NCBI RefSeq assembly: GCF_000758305.1
Contig: NZ_CP009458.1
Span: 1,860,001 to 1,924,000 of the forward strand
Reading direction: 5' to 3'
Source: Cedecea neteri
GTDB lineage: Bacteria; Pseudomonadota; Gammaproteobacteria; Enterobacterales; Enterobacteriaceae
Length of the DNA stretch: 64,000 nt
The notes below the pieces were generated by a model that had not been told where the DNA came from, made no database searches, and saw nothing but the letters and a program-made list of their open reading frames with translations. Positions 56,532 to 64,000 of this stretch are shown here, piece after piece. The translations under genes were made by a program, and so were the position numbers. Within the stretch, counting starts at the first letter, position 1. Every line of letters starts with the position of its first letter.

Positions 56532-56561
56532 AAAACCGTCTCTGAAGAGACGGTTTTCTAG
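56532..56561 (+). terminator. acnB terminator
   Basis: An 11-bp perfect stem (56532-56542 with 56547-56557) with a TGAA loop; its 3' arm ends in four T. It follows the acnB stop by 5 bp. Confidence 0.85.
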
Positions 56562-56567
56562 TGTTTG

Positions 56568-56602
56568 CACCCTCTCCTGCGAGAGAGGGATGGGGTGAGG
56601 GC
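56568..56602. repeat. REP-like palindromic repeat
   Basis: CACCCTCTCCTGCGAGAGAGG followed by GATGGGGTGAGGGC forms nested stems (CCTCTC/GAGAGG and CCCTC..GAGGG). This resembles a dispersed intergenic repeat common in enterobacterial genomes. It lies between acnB and yacL. Confidence 0.55.
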
Positions 56603-56740
56603 ATCAGATCGCAGGGTCTCGCTCTCACCTTTTTATTTCTTGTCCTTCTACTCGCCACGCTGTTTTCCCCTGACTTTGCTGCGATAATTAAGCCTATAGG
56701 CGTGGGTGAGGATTTCCCCCGCGATGTAGAGGAAACAGCG

Positions 56741-57103
56741 ATGGACTATGAATTTCTGCGTGACATCACCGGCGTGGTGAAGGTGCGTATGTCAATGGGG
56801 CACGAGGTTGTCGGCCACTGGTTTAATGAGGAAGTAAAGGAGAACCTGGCGCTTCTGGATGAAGTCGAGCAGGCCGTGCTTTCCGTGAAAGGCAGCGAGC
56901 GTCAGTGGCAGCGTGCCGGGCATGAATATACCCTGTGGCTGGACGAGGAAGAGGTGATCGTCCGCGCTAACCAGCTGGAAATCTCCGGGGATGAGATGGA
57001 AGAGGGGATGAGCTACTACGACGAAGAAAGCCTTTCTTTTTGCGGCGTAGAGGACTTCCTGCAGGTGGTACACGCTTACCGGGAATTTCTGCAGCAGCGT
57101 TAA
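56741..57103 (+). CDS. yacL: YacL, conserved protein (UPF0231)
   Basis: 120 residues, the E. coli length, starting [21 protein letters not shown] soluble, acidic protein, highly conserved in enterobacteria (for example [16 protein letters not shown]). Function not known. In E. coli speD and speE follow on the downstream side; here yacC follows directly. Confidence 0.95.
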   Translation: MDYEFLRDITGVVKVRMSMGHEVVGHWFNEEVKENLALLDEVEQAVLSVKGSERQWQRAGHEYTLWLDEEEVIVRANQLEISGDEMEEGMSYYDEESLSFCGVEDFLQVVHAYREFLQQR

Positions 57104-57190
57104 TCTACTTGGAGCCGTTAGTGCTCCACGTCGTTTGCAGCCAATGACCGTGGTTGCACGGTCATTAGTTTAGCCTCGGTGGGGAAAGCG
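57104..57190. other. yacL-yacC junction where speDE is absent
   Basis: Only 87 bp separate the convergent yacL and yacC. It holds two stem-loops: TGGAGC/GCTCCA (57110-57115 with 57123-57128) and a perfect 10-bp stem AATGACCGTG/CACGGTCATT (57143-57152 with 57157-57166). No fragment of speD or speE is recognisable. Confidence 0.7.
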
Positions 57191-57538
57191 TTACTTAACG
57201 TAGGCCAGCAGGCTTAAGGAATCGCGCGCCAGAGATTTGCATTTTGTTGCCGTGGGGATGGCAATACCGCTCAAATCTTTGTAGCTGTCTTCACCCAATG
57301 CTTTCATGTTCCAGCTATCGTAGTTGCTGAGATCCCATTGATTTTGTTGGGCAAAAAATACCAGAGCGCGTCGGATCTGGCCGTTAGGGAGGTTTTGGTA
57401 GCCACAATCATTTTTTAAGAACACAAATACCGCAGTCAGATCGGCCATATCTTCTGCTTCAGACTCACTCAGCGCCAGGCTGCTGGTAGAAAAAGCCAGC
57501 AAAATGCCCAGTAATAACGCCCTAACTCCCATCTTCAT
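57191..57538 (-). CDS. yacC: YacC, secreted protein of the PulS/OutS-like family
   Basis: 115 residues from the ATG at 57538, the E. coli length. The N-terminus is a signal peptide (MKMGVRALLLGILLAFSTS, then SLA before LSESEAED). The mature part is nearly the same as E. coli YacC (DLTAVFVFLKNDCGYQNLPN). Two cysteines, in KNDCGYQ and TKCKSL, may form a disulfide. The family resembles type II secretion pilotins, but no secretion system is encoded here. Confidence 0.93.
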   Translation of the reverse strand: MKMGVRALLLGILLAFSTSSLALSESEAEDMADLTAVFVFLKNDCGYQNLPNGQIRRALVFFAQQNQWDLSNYDSWNMKALGEDSYKDLSGIAIPTATKCKSLARDSLSLLAYVK

Positions 57539-57618
57539 CACGTCTACCACTTTTTCTCAGATACGAAACGTTAACACAGTTAAATGGGCGTCGACGATAT
57601 TTATTATGAGCTTAAAAC

Positions 57619-57649
57619 TTGACCTTACCGTTAGGGAAAGGTTTATGCT
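57619..57649 (+). promoter_or_regulatory. CueR-type promoter of cueO
   Basis: The -35 TTGACC (57619-57624) and -10 TATGCT (57644-57649) are 19 bp apart, the over-long spacer typical of MerR-family promoters. Inside it is the dyad ACCTT-N11-AAGGT (57622-57642), the CueR operator. Cu(I)-CueR would twist this DNA and activate cueO. Confidence 0.88.
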
Positions 57650-57682
57650 CGCCGACAAGTATGCCAACTAAAGGAACTGACT

Positions 57683-59275
57683 ATGCATCGCCGTAATTTT
57701 TTAAAATATACCGCGGCGCTGGGGGCTTTCAGCGCGCTGCCACTCTGGAGCCGTGCCGCGCTGGCGGCAGATCGTCCGGCGTTGCCTATCCCACCTTTGC
57801 TTGCCCCGGATGCTAAAAATAGCATTCGCCTCACCGTAAACGCAGGAAAGAGCGTTTTTGCCGGGAAATCGGCCACAACCTGGGGCTATAACGGCGCTTT
57901 GCTTGGCCCGGCGTTAAAGTTAACGCAAGGGGAAGCGGTCACGGTCGATATTCATAATAGCCTGGCAGAAGAGACCACGTTGCACTGGCATGGGCTTGAG
58001 GTCGGCGGGGAAGTTGATGGCGGCCCTCAGGGCGTTATCGCCGCTGGAGCAAAACGCAGCGTCACCTTTACGCCGCAGCAGCGAGCGGCGACCTGTTGGT
58101 TCCACCCGCATCAGCATGGCAAAACCGGGCATCAAGTAGCCATGGGGCTTGGTGGTCTGGTACTGATTGAAGACAACGAAAGCGCTCAATTGATGCTGCC
58201 GAAGCAGTGGGGCATCGATGATATTCCGCTGATTATTCAAGATAAGCGCTTCGGTAAGGACGGCGAGATTGACTACAAGTTAGACGTCATGAGTGCGGCC
58301 GTAGGCTGGTTTGGCGACACGCTGCTGTGTAACGGTGCCGTTTATCCCCAACACACCAATCCGCGCGGCTGGCTGCGCCTGCGTTTGCTTAATGGCTGTA
58401 ATGCCCGTTCATTGAACATCGCTGCCAGCGACAATCGCCCGCTTTACGTCATCGCCAGCGACGGCGGATTGCTGGCAGAGCCAGTCAAAGTCACAGAGCT
58501 GGAAATTCTGATGGGGGAACGGTTTGAGGTGCTGGTTGATACCCGTGACGGCAAGCCATTTGATATCGTCACGCTGCCGGTGAAGCAAATGGGCATGACA
58601 GTGGCGCCTTTTGACAAGCCAGCCCCGGTGGTTCGCATCCAGCCGCTGATTATCGCGGCTTCCGGCACGCTGCCGGATAAACTTGTTGACGTACCCGCGC
58701 TCCCTTCGCTGGAAGGCGTGACCGAACGCTGGCTGCAACTGATGATGGATCCGATGCTCGACATGATGGGCATGCAGGCACTGATGGACAAATACGGCAT
58801 GCAGGCCATGGCGGGCATGTCGATGGACGGCCACGGTGATATGGGCGCAATGGGCCATGGCAACATGAAGAACATGGACCACGGCAGCATGGGGAGTATG
58901 AATCACGGCGGCATGAGCCACGGATTTGATTTCCACAATGCCAACAAAATTAACGGGAAAGCTTTCGATATGGCGACCCCGGCGTTTGCTGCACAAAAGG
59001 GGAAATACGAGAAGTGGACGATATCCGGGGAAGGCGACATGATGCTGCACCCGTTCCATATTCACGGCACCCAGTTCCGTATCCTGTCCGAAAATGGTAA
59101 ACCGGTGGCGGCGCATCGCCAGGGCTGGAAAGACACGGTGAAGGTAGAAGGTGCGCGCAGCGAAGTGCTGGTGAAGTTCGATCATGCTGCACCAAAGGAA
59201 GCGGCCTATATGGCGCACTGCCATCTGCTGGAGCATGAAGATACCGGGATGATGCTCGGTTTTACCGTCGCATAA
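57683..59275 (+). CDS. cueO: CueO, periplasmic multicopper oxidase
   Basis: 530 residues. It oxidises Cu(I) to Cu(II) in the periplasm and protects against copper. A Tat signal peptide ([16 protein letters not shown], twin arginine at 3-4, ending in ARAALA-like SRAALA) is present. Copper ligands include HWHGLE, HPHQHG, HPFHIHG and the C-terminal [14 protein letters not shown] Met/His-rich segment (58741-58923) with many MG, MDHG and MSHG units covers the T1 site as in E. coli CueO. Confidence 0.96.
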   Translation: MHRRNFLKYTAALGAFSALPLWSRAALAADRPALPIPPLLAPDAKNSIRLTVNAGKSVFAGKSATTWGYNGALLGPALKLTQGEAVTVDIHNSLAEETTLHWHGLEVGGEVDGGPQGVIAAGAKRSVTFTPQQRAATCWFHPHQHGKTGHQVAMGLGGLVLIEDNESAQLMLPKQWGIDDIPLIIQDKRFGKDGEIDYKLDVMSAAVGWFGDTLLCNGAVYPQHTNPRGWLRLRLLNGCNARSLNIAASDNRPLYVIASDGGLLAEPVKVTELEILMGERFEVLVDTRDGKPFDIVTLPVKQMGMTVAPFDKPAPVVRIQPLIIAASGTLPDKLVDVPALPSLEGVTERWLQLMMDPMLDMMGMQALMDKYGMQAMAGMSMDGHGDMGAMGHGNMKNMDHGSMGSMNHGGMSHGFDFHNANKINGKAFDMATPAFAAQKGKYEKWTISGEGDMMLHPFHIHGTQFRILSENGKPVAAHRQGWKDTVKVEGARSEVLVKFDHAAPKEAAYMAHCHLLEHEDTGMMLGFTVA

Positions 59276-59311
59276 AAGAAAGAGCGGGTGGCCTGAGCCA
59301 CCCGCAATGTT

Positions 59312-61702
59312 TTATTTTGCGTCGTCCGGCAGAGCGTACGCCACAATATAATCCCCCATCTTCGTACCGAAGGAACCGTGGCCACCTGCGGAAATCACCA
59401 CATACTGCTTACCGTTAACTTCATACGTCATCGGCGTAGCCTGTCCACCGGCTGGCAGACGCGCTTCCCACAGCTGTTTCCCGTCACGCATATCAAACGC
59501 GCGCAGGTAGTTATCCGCGGTGGCACCAATAAACATTACGTTACCTGCGGTGGAGATTGGGCCGCCCAGCATTGGCATCCCCATGCGGAATTTCATTGGA
59601 ATACCGGTTGGGAACGGCATGCTGTCTTCCACGGTACCAATACGTTTCTTCCACACGATTTCGTTGGTTTTCAGATCAACGCCGGAGATGTAGCCCCAGG
59701 CTGGCTGTTTACACGGCAAACCGAGCGGCGACAGGAACGGGTTGAGCGTAACGCCATACGGCACGCCGTACTGCGGCTGAACGCCGGATTCTGTGCCTGA
59801 ACCTTTCGCGTCTTTTGGTGGCTCCATTGGGTTACCAGGCCCGCGTGGAATCAATTTGGACACGAACGGCAGCGCCATCGGGTTGGTCATTGCGACCTGG
59901 TTATTCGGGTCAACGGAGATCCCGCCCCACTCGAACATGCCCAGGTTGCCCGGGAACACCAGCGTCCCTTTTTCGGAAGGCGGGGTAAAGATGCCTTCAT
60001 AGCGCATGCTGTGGAACATCACGCGGCAGACCAACTGATCGAACATGGTCGCGCCCCACATATCCGCCCCGCTCAGATCTTTCTTCGGCCGGAAGGTCAA
60101 CTCGGAGAATGGCTGGGTAGGGGAAACATGGTCGCCTTTGGCGGCACCTTGCGGCACAGGCTGCTCCGGGGCTGGTACCACTAATTTACCGTCGCGACGG
60201 TCCAGCACAAAGATGTTGCCGGTTTTCGCCGGGGCGTAGACAACCGGTACCTTGTTGCCGTTTTTGTCGGTGATATCCGCCAGCGTTGGCTGGGCAGGCA
60301 TGTCCATATCCCACAGATCGTGGTGGACGGTCTGATAGGACCAGGCCAGCTTACCGGTGGTGGCATTCAACGCCACGATGCTGCTGGCGTAGCGTTCCTG
60401 CTCTGGCGTGCGGTTGCCGCCCCAAATGTCTGGCGTGGTCACGCCCATCGGCAGGTAAACCAGGTCCAGTTTTGCGTCATAGGCCGCTGGAGCCCACGAG
60501 TTCGGCGAGTTCAGCGTGTAATGATGCTCATCATCCGGAATAGCGTTTGGATCTTTCGCGCCAGGGTCAAACGCCCACAGTAGTTTACCGGTATTAACGT
60601 CAAAACCACGGATCACGCCGGAAGGCTCACGGGTAGAGAAGTTGTCGGTCACTGCGCCGGCAATCACAATCACCTTATCGGTGACGATAGGCGGTGAGGT
60701 CGGCTCATACATGCCCGGCGTGGTCACCGGCTGGTTGGTCTGCAGGTTCAGAATACCTTTGTTCGCAAAGCTCTCACACAGCTTGCCGGTATCGGCGTTA
60801 AGCGCGAACAGGCGGCCATCGTTCACCGGCAGAATGATGCGGCGAGGGCAGTCGGCCACAACATCCGGAGAGGCGTTATCCGCGGTGGCTTCGTGGTAAG
60901 AAACGCCACGGCAGGTCACATGCTGGAATGAAGGGTCGGTATTTAACTGAGGGTCAAACTTCCACTTTTCTTTCCCGGTAGAGGCATCCAGCGCGAACAG
61001 CTGCTGGTGCGCGGTGCACAGGTAAAGCATGTCGCGGATTTTGATCGGGGTGACTTCGTTGGTGATTTCACCCGGGTCGGTAGCACGCTTAACGTCCCCA
61101 GTCTGGAAGCGCCATGCTTCCTTCAACTGACCCACGTTTTGCGTGGTGATCTGCTTGAGCGGAGAGAAACGCTGCCCTTCCTGATTGCGGCCATAAGCTG
61201 GCCAGTCGGCATCTGGAATGGCAGAGTCTGCGGTAGCTGCGGCATTATCCAGATTCAGCGTACCGTTGATCTCCTGAGGGTCGTTAAAGCCCGCCCAGAC
61301 CAGCACGACGGCGGTAATCAGCAGGGAAACCACCAGCGATGCCGCCGCGCCGCTTGCAGGGATCGCCAGGCGGCGATACACAAACGGCAACAGAAGCCAG
61401 ACGCCAAAGAAGACAAGCACGTCGCAGCGTGGCGTCAGCGCCCAGAAGTCGAAGCCGACCTCCCAGACGCCCCAGGCCATCGTACACAGCAGCAGTGCCG
61501 CGTAGAGCCAAAGCGCAGAAGCTTTGCTCTTCCACAGCAGCCAGGCGACGCCGAGCATCACCAGGCCGGCGATCGGGTAGTACCACGACCCGCCGATAGC
61601 CACTAACCATATCCCGCCAAAGAGTAAATAGAGCCCGCAAATTACAGCGAAGAGGGCTGAGAGGGTCACAAATAGTTGCGATCCGGTTTTATTTATTTTC
61701 AC
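59312..61702 (-). CDS. gcd: Gcd, PQQ-dependent glucose dehydrogenase
   Basis: 796 residues from a GTG start, the E. coli length; an ATG at 61717 or a longer frame to 61753 would add 5 or 17 residues, and neither has a clear ribosome binding site. Five N-terminal membrane segments are followed by an eight-bladed PQQ propeller in the periplasm. It oxidises glucose to gluconolactone and passes electrons to ubiquinone. It needs PQQ; no pqq genes are in this window. Convergent with cueO. Confidence 0.94.
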   Translation of the reverse strand: MKINKTGSQLFVTLSALFAVICGLYLLFGGIWLVAIGGSWYYPIAGLVMLGVAWLLWKSKASALWLYAALLLCTMAWGVWEVGFDFWALTPRCDVLVFFGVWLLLPFVYRRLAIPASGAAASLVVSLLITAVVLVWAGFNDPQEINGTLNLDNAAATADSAIPDADWPAYGRNQEGQRFSPLKQITTQNVGQLKEAWRFQTGDVKRATDPGEITNEVTPIKIRDMLYLCTAHQQLFALDASTGKEKWKFDPQLNTDPSFQHVTCRGVSYHEATADNASPDVVADCPRRIILPVNDGRLFALNADTGKLCESFANKGILNLQTNQPVTTPGMYEPTSPPIVTDKVIVIAGAVTDNFSTREPSGVIRGFDVNTGKLLWAFDPGAKDPNAIPDDEHHYTLNSPNSWAPAAYDAKLDLVYLPMGVTTPDIWGGNRTPEQERYASSIVALNATTGKLAWSYQTVHHDLWDMDMPAQPTLADITDKNGNKVPVVYAPAKTGNIFVLDRRDGKLVVPAPEQPVPQGAAKGDHVSPTQPFSELTFRPKKDLSGADMWGATMFDQLVCRVMFHSMRYEGIFTPPSEKGTLVFPGNLGMFEWGGISVDPNNQVAMTNPMALPFVSKLIPRGPGNPMEPPKDAKGSGTESGVQPQYGVPYGVTLNPFLSPLGLPCKQPAWGYISGVDLKTNEIVWKKRIGTVEDSMPFPTGIPMKFRMGMPMLGGPISTAGNVMFIGATADNYLRAFDMRDGKQLWEARLPAGGQATPMTYEVNGKQYVVISAGGHGSFGTKMGDYIVAYALPDDAK

Positions 61703-61898
61703 AATTATCACACTCATAAAGGTTTGATAGCATTTAATTATAGTTATTAACAAGTGTGATGGTTGTCACATTTATGGCTTTTTTTTGAAGTGGGGATGTG
61801 AAGGCGATTTGCTGGTATACTCCACGCCTCAATATTTTGTGTTGGCTGCAGGTGAACCAGCATTAAATTATTTGTTTTTAAATCATATGGTTAGAGAT

Positions 61899-62435
61899 AT
61901 GAAACATACTGTTGAAGTGATGATCCCGGAAGCGGAGATCAAAGCCCGTGTCGCTGAGTTGGGTCGTCAAATCACCGAACACTATCGCGACAGCGGCAGT
62001 GATATGGTGCTGGTGGGTCTGCTGCGTGGTTCATTTATGTTTATGGCGGATCTGTGCCGTGAAGTTCAGGTTTCCCATGAAGTCGATTTTATGACCGCAT
62101 CAAGCTACGGTAGCGGCATGTCCACCACTCGTGATGTGAAGATCCTGAAAGATCTGGACGAAGACATCCGCGGGAAAGATGTGCTGATCGTGGAAGATAT
62201 CATCGACTCCGGCAACACCCTGAGCAAAGTGCGTGAGATCCTGAGCCTGCGCGAACCAAAATCTCTGGCCATTTGTACACTGCTGGATAAACCGACCCGC
62301 CGCGAAGTGAACGTCAACGTTGAATACGTTGGCTTCTCTATTCCGGACGAATTCGTCGTTGGTTACGGCATCGACTATGCCCAGCGTTATCGCCACCTGC
62401 CGTTCGTTGGCAAAGTTGTGATGCTCGACGAGTAA
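61899..62435 (+). CDS. hpt: Hpt, hypoxanthine phosphoribosyltransferase
   Basis: 178 residues, the E. coli length, starting [18 protein letters not shown]; the longer upstream frame is rejected. It salvages hypoxanthine (and guanine less well) to IMP with PRPP. The PRPP motif [17 protein letters not shown] is present. Divergent from gcd. Confidence 0.97.
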   Translation: MKHTVEVMIPEAEIKARVAELGRQITEHYRDSGSDMVLVGLLRGSFMFMADLCREVQVSHEVDFMTASSYGSGMSTTRDVKILKDLDEDIRGKDVLIVEDIIDSGNTLSKVREILSLREPKSLAICTLLDKPTRREVNVNVEYVGFSIPDEFVVGYGIDYAQRYRHLPFVGKVVMLDE

Positions 62436-62452
62436 TCTACGTCGGGTAACGA

Positions 62453-62478
62453 AAAAAGGGCCTTAAAAGGCCCTTTTT
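62453..62478. terminator. bidirectional terminator between hpt and can
   Basis: AAAAAGGGCC (62453-62462) pairs with GGCCCTTTTT (62469-62478) around TTAAAA. A and T runs on either side serve both convergent genes. Confidence 0.9.
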
Positions 62479-62498
62479 GCTATCCACTTTTCACGGAA

Positions 62499-63179
62499 TT
62501 ACTGCGAAGCTGCGCGATTCCGGTGGCTATGGTGAGTATTCTTCAGGTTGGCTATGCCGCTGCGGTAACCTTGCTCGAGTGACTCGCGGCTGGTGGCCGT
62601 TACCTCAAGGTCGCGCAGGCGCCCGTCGTGAATACCGTAAACCCAGCCGTGAACCGTGACTTTCTGGCCGCGTTTCCAGGCAGACTGCATGATGGTGGAA
62701 TGGCCGATGTTGTACACCTGCTCCATGACGTTCAGTTCACAGAGCGTATCCATCCGCTGTTCCGGTGCCAGTTCCCCTAAGAGCGAACTATGCTTGAACC
62801 ACAGGTCGCGAATATGCAGCAGCCAGTTGTTAATTAAGCCCAGCTCCGGGTTTTCGACCGCAGCCTGAACGCCGCCGCAGCCATAGTGACCGCAGATAAT
62901 AATGTGCTCAACTTCAAGGACGTCTACGGCGTACTGCACAACGGAAAGGCAATTCAGATCGGTATGAACAACCAGGTTCGCCACGTTACGGTGAACAAAG
63001 AGTTCGCCTGGCTCCAGACCGGTAAGGCGTTCGGCGGGAACACGGCTGTCGGAGCAGCCAATCCAGAGAAAGCGGGGTTTTTGTGCCTGGGCAAGTCTTT
63101 CGAAGAAACCGGGGTCTTCCTCAACCAGCATTTTTGACCAAAGTTCATTATTGCTGATAAGGGAATCAATGTCTTTCAT
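62499..63179 (-). CDS. can: Can, beta-class carbonic anhydrase
   Basis: 226 residues, six more than in E. coli because of a His/Arg/Ala-rich C-terminal tail. It makes bicarbonate for carboxylases and is needed for growth in air. Zinc ligands C42, D44, H98 and C101 and the dyad partner R46 are all present ([12 protein letters not shown] and CGHYGCGG). D44 as ligand marks the type II, allosteric form. Divergent from yadG. Confidence 0.96.
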   Translation of the reverse strand: MKDIDSLISNNELWSKMLVEEDPGFFERLAQAQKPRFLWIGCSDSRVPAERLTGLEPGELFVHRNVANLVVHTDLNCLSVVQYAVDVLEVEHIIICGHYGCGGVQAAVENPELGLINNWLLHIRDLWFKHSSLLGELAPEQRMDTLCELNVMEQVYNIGHSTIMQSAWKRGQKVTVHGWVYGIHDGRLRDLEVTATSRESLEQGYRSGIANLKNTHHSHRNRAASQ

Positions 63180-63276
63180 GTGAGGTTAACGCCTGTCACC
63201 CGAGAAGTGCGATGGGGTAATATAGGGTAACTCAACAAATTTATAAACAAGTACCGAATAAGGTAAGCGAATACCC

Positions 63277-64000
63277 ATGACAATTGCATTGGAACTGGAA
63301 CAGTTAACGAAAACCTATCCCGGCGGCGTTCAGGCGCTGCGCGGGATAGATCTTCGTGTTGAGGCGGGCGACTTCTATGCGCTGCTCGGCCCTAACGGTG
63401 CGGGAAAATCCACCACCATCGGTATCATCAGCTCGTTGGTGAATAAAACCTCCGGCCGCGTGCGGGTGTTTGGCTACGATCTGCAAAAAGACGTGGTCAA
63501 CGCTAAACGCCAGCTTGGCCTGGTTCCCCAGGAATTCAACTTCAACCCGTTTGAGACGGTGCAGCAGATCGTCGTGCATCAGGCGGGCTACTACGGCGTT
63601 GAGCGTAGTGAAGCGATAGCCCGGAGCGAAAAGTATTTAAAACAGCTCGATCTGTGGGAAAAACGCAACGAACGTGCGCGTATGTTATCCGGGGGGATGA
63701 AGCGCCGCCTGATGATTGCCCGTGCGTTGATGCATGAACCTAAGTTGCTGATTCTGGATGAACCAACCGCTGGCGTAGACATTGAACTGCGCCGTTCTAT
63801 GTGGGGCTTCCTGAAAGATCTCAACGACAAGGGCACTACTATTATTCTGACTACCCACTATCTGGAAGAAGCCGAAATGCTGTGCCGCAACATCGGTATT
63901 ATCCAGCGCGGTGAATTGGTAGAGAACACGTCGATGAAATCGCTGCTTTCCAAGCTGAAATCAGAAACCTTCATCCTGGATCTGGCACCGAAGAGCCCAC
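63277..64000 (+). CDS. yadG: YadG, ABC transporter ATP-binding protein (partial, N-terminal)
   Basis: 241 codons are visible before the window ends; E. coli YadG has 308 residues. A complete ABC core: Walker A GPNGAGKST, signature LSGGMKRRL, Walker B LLILDEP followed by TAGVD, and H-loop TTHYLEEAE. It normally pairs with the membrane protein YadH, encoded next in E. coli and outside this window. Substrate unknown. Confidence 0.95.
   Translation, partial: MTIALELEQLTKTYPGGVQALRGIDLRVEAGDFYALLGPNGAGKSTTIGIISSLVNKTSGRVRVFGYDLQKDVVNAKRQLGLVPQEFNFNPFETVQQIVVHQAGYYGVERSEAIARSEKYLKQLDLWEKRNERARMLSGGMKRRLMIARALMHEPKLLILDEPTAGVDIELRRSMWGFLKDLNDKGTTIILTTHYLEEAEMLCRNIGIIQRGELVENTSMKSLLSKLKSETFILDLAPKSP

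Overview
The window is a stretch of chromosome from a member of the Enterobacteriaceae. Gene order from sgrR through setA, leuDCBA, leuO, ilvIH, cra, the mra/fts division and cell-wall cluster, lpxC, secMA, guaC, hofCB-ppdD, nadC, ampDE, aroP, pdhR-aceEF-lpd, acnB, yacL, yacC, cueO, gcd, hpt, can and yadG follows the Escherichia coli K-12 order recalled from established knowledge, and most proteins have the same length as their E. coli counterparts. It is not E. coli itself: there is an extra CPBP-family membrane protease gene between setA and leuD and a DUF721/DciA-like gene between lpxC and secM. Two E. coli loci are missing from their usual places: yacH (lpd-acnB interval) and speDE (yacL-yacC interval). 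The genus cannot be fixed from the sequence alone.

Layout. 1-1900: sugar-phosphate stress (sgrR, the SgrS sRNA with the SgrT peptide, setA). 1900-11630: branched-chain amino acid synthesis (leuLABCD with its attenuator, the regulator leuO in an A+T-rich pocket, ilvIH). 11800-12810: cra. 13280-31230: the dcw cluster from Pmra and the MraZ boxes through ftsZ and lpxC, about 18 kb of tightly packed, often overlapping genes. 31240-37070: dciA-like gene, the secM arrest peptide with secA, mutT, yacG, zapD, coaE. 37460-44190: guaC, a type IV pilus set (ppdD-hofB-hofC), nadC, ampDE. 44190-53150: aroP, then the pyruvate dehydrogenase operon with a perfect PdhR operator. 53150-57540: a gene-poor interval, acnB, yacL, yacC. 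57620-64000: copper oxidase cueO behind a CueR-type promoter, gcd, hpt, can and the start of yadG.

Most of this is core chromosome. The most promising unexplained structure lies in the 780-bp lpd-acnB interval. A short hydrophobic ORF on the minus strand faces a promoter-terminator pair on the plus strand, and the two predicted transcripts share 16 nt of perfect complementarity, flanked by 7 nt more. That is the architecture of a type I toxin-antitoxin locus (compare Zor/Orz, ShoB/OhsC, TimP/TimR). It is a prediction from sequence only. Other points: sgrT runs into the SgrS target-pairing segment, the pdhR-aceE spacer can form a 22-bp RNA hairpin closed partly by G-U pairs, and an orphan terminator sits between cra and mraZ.
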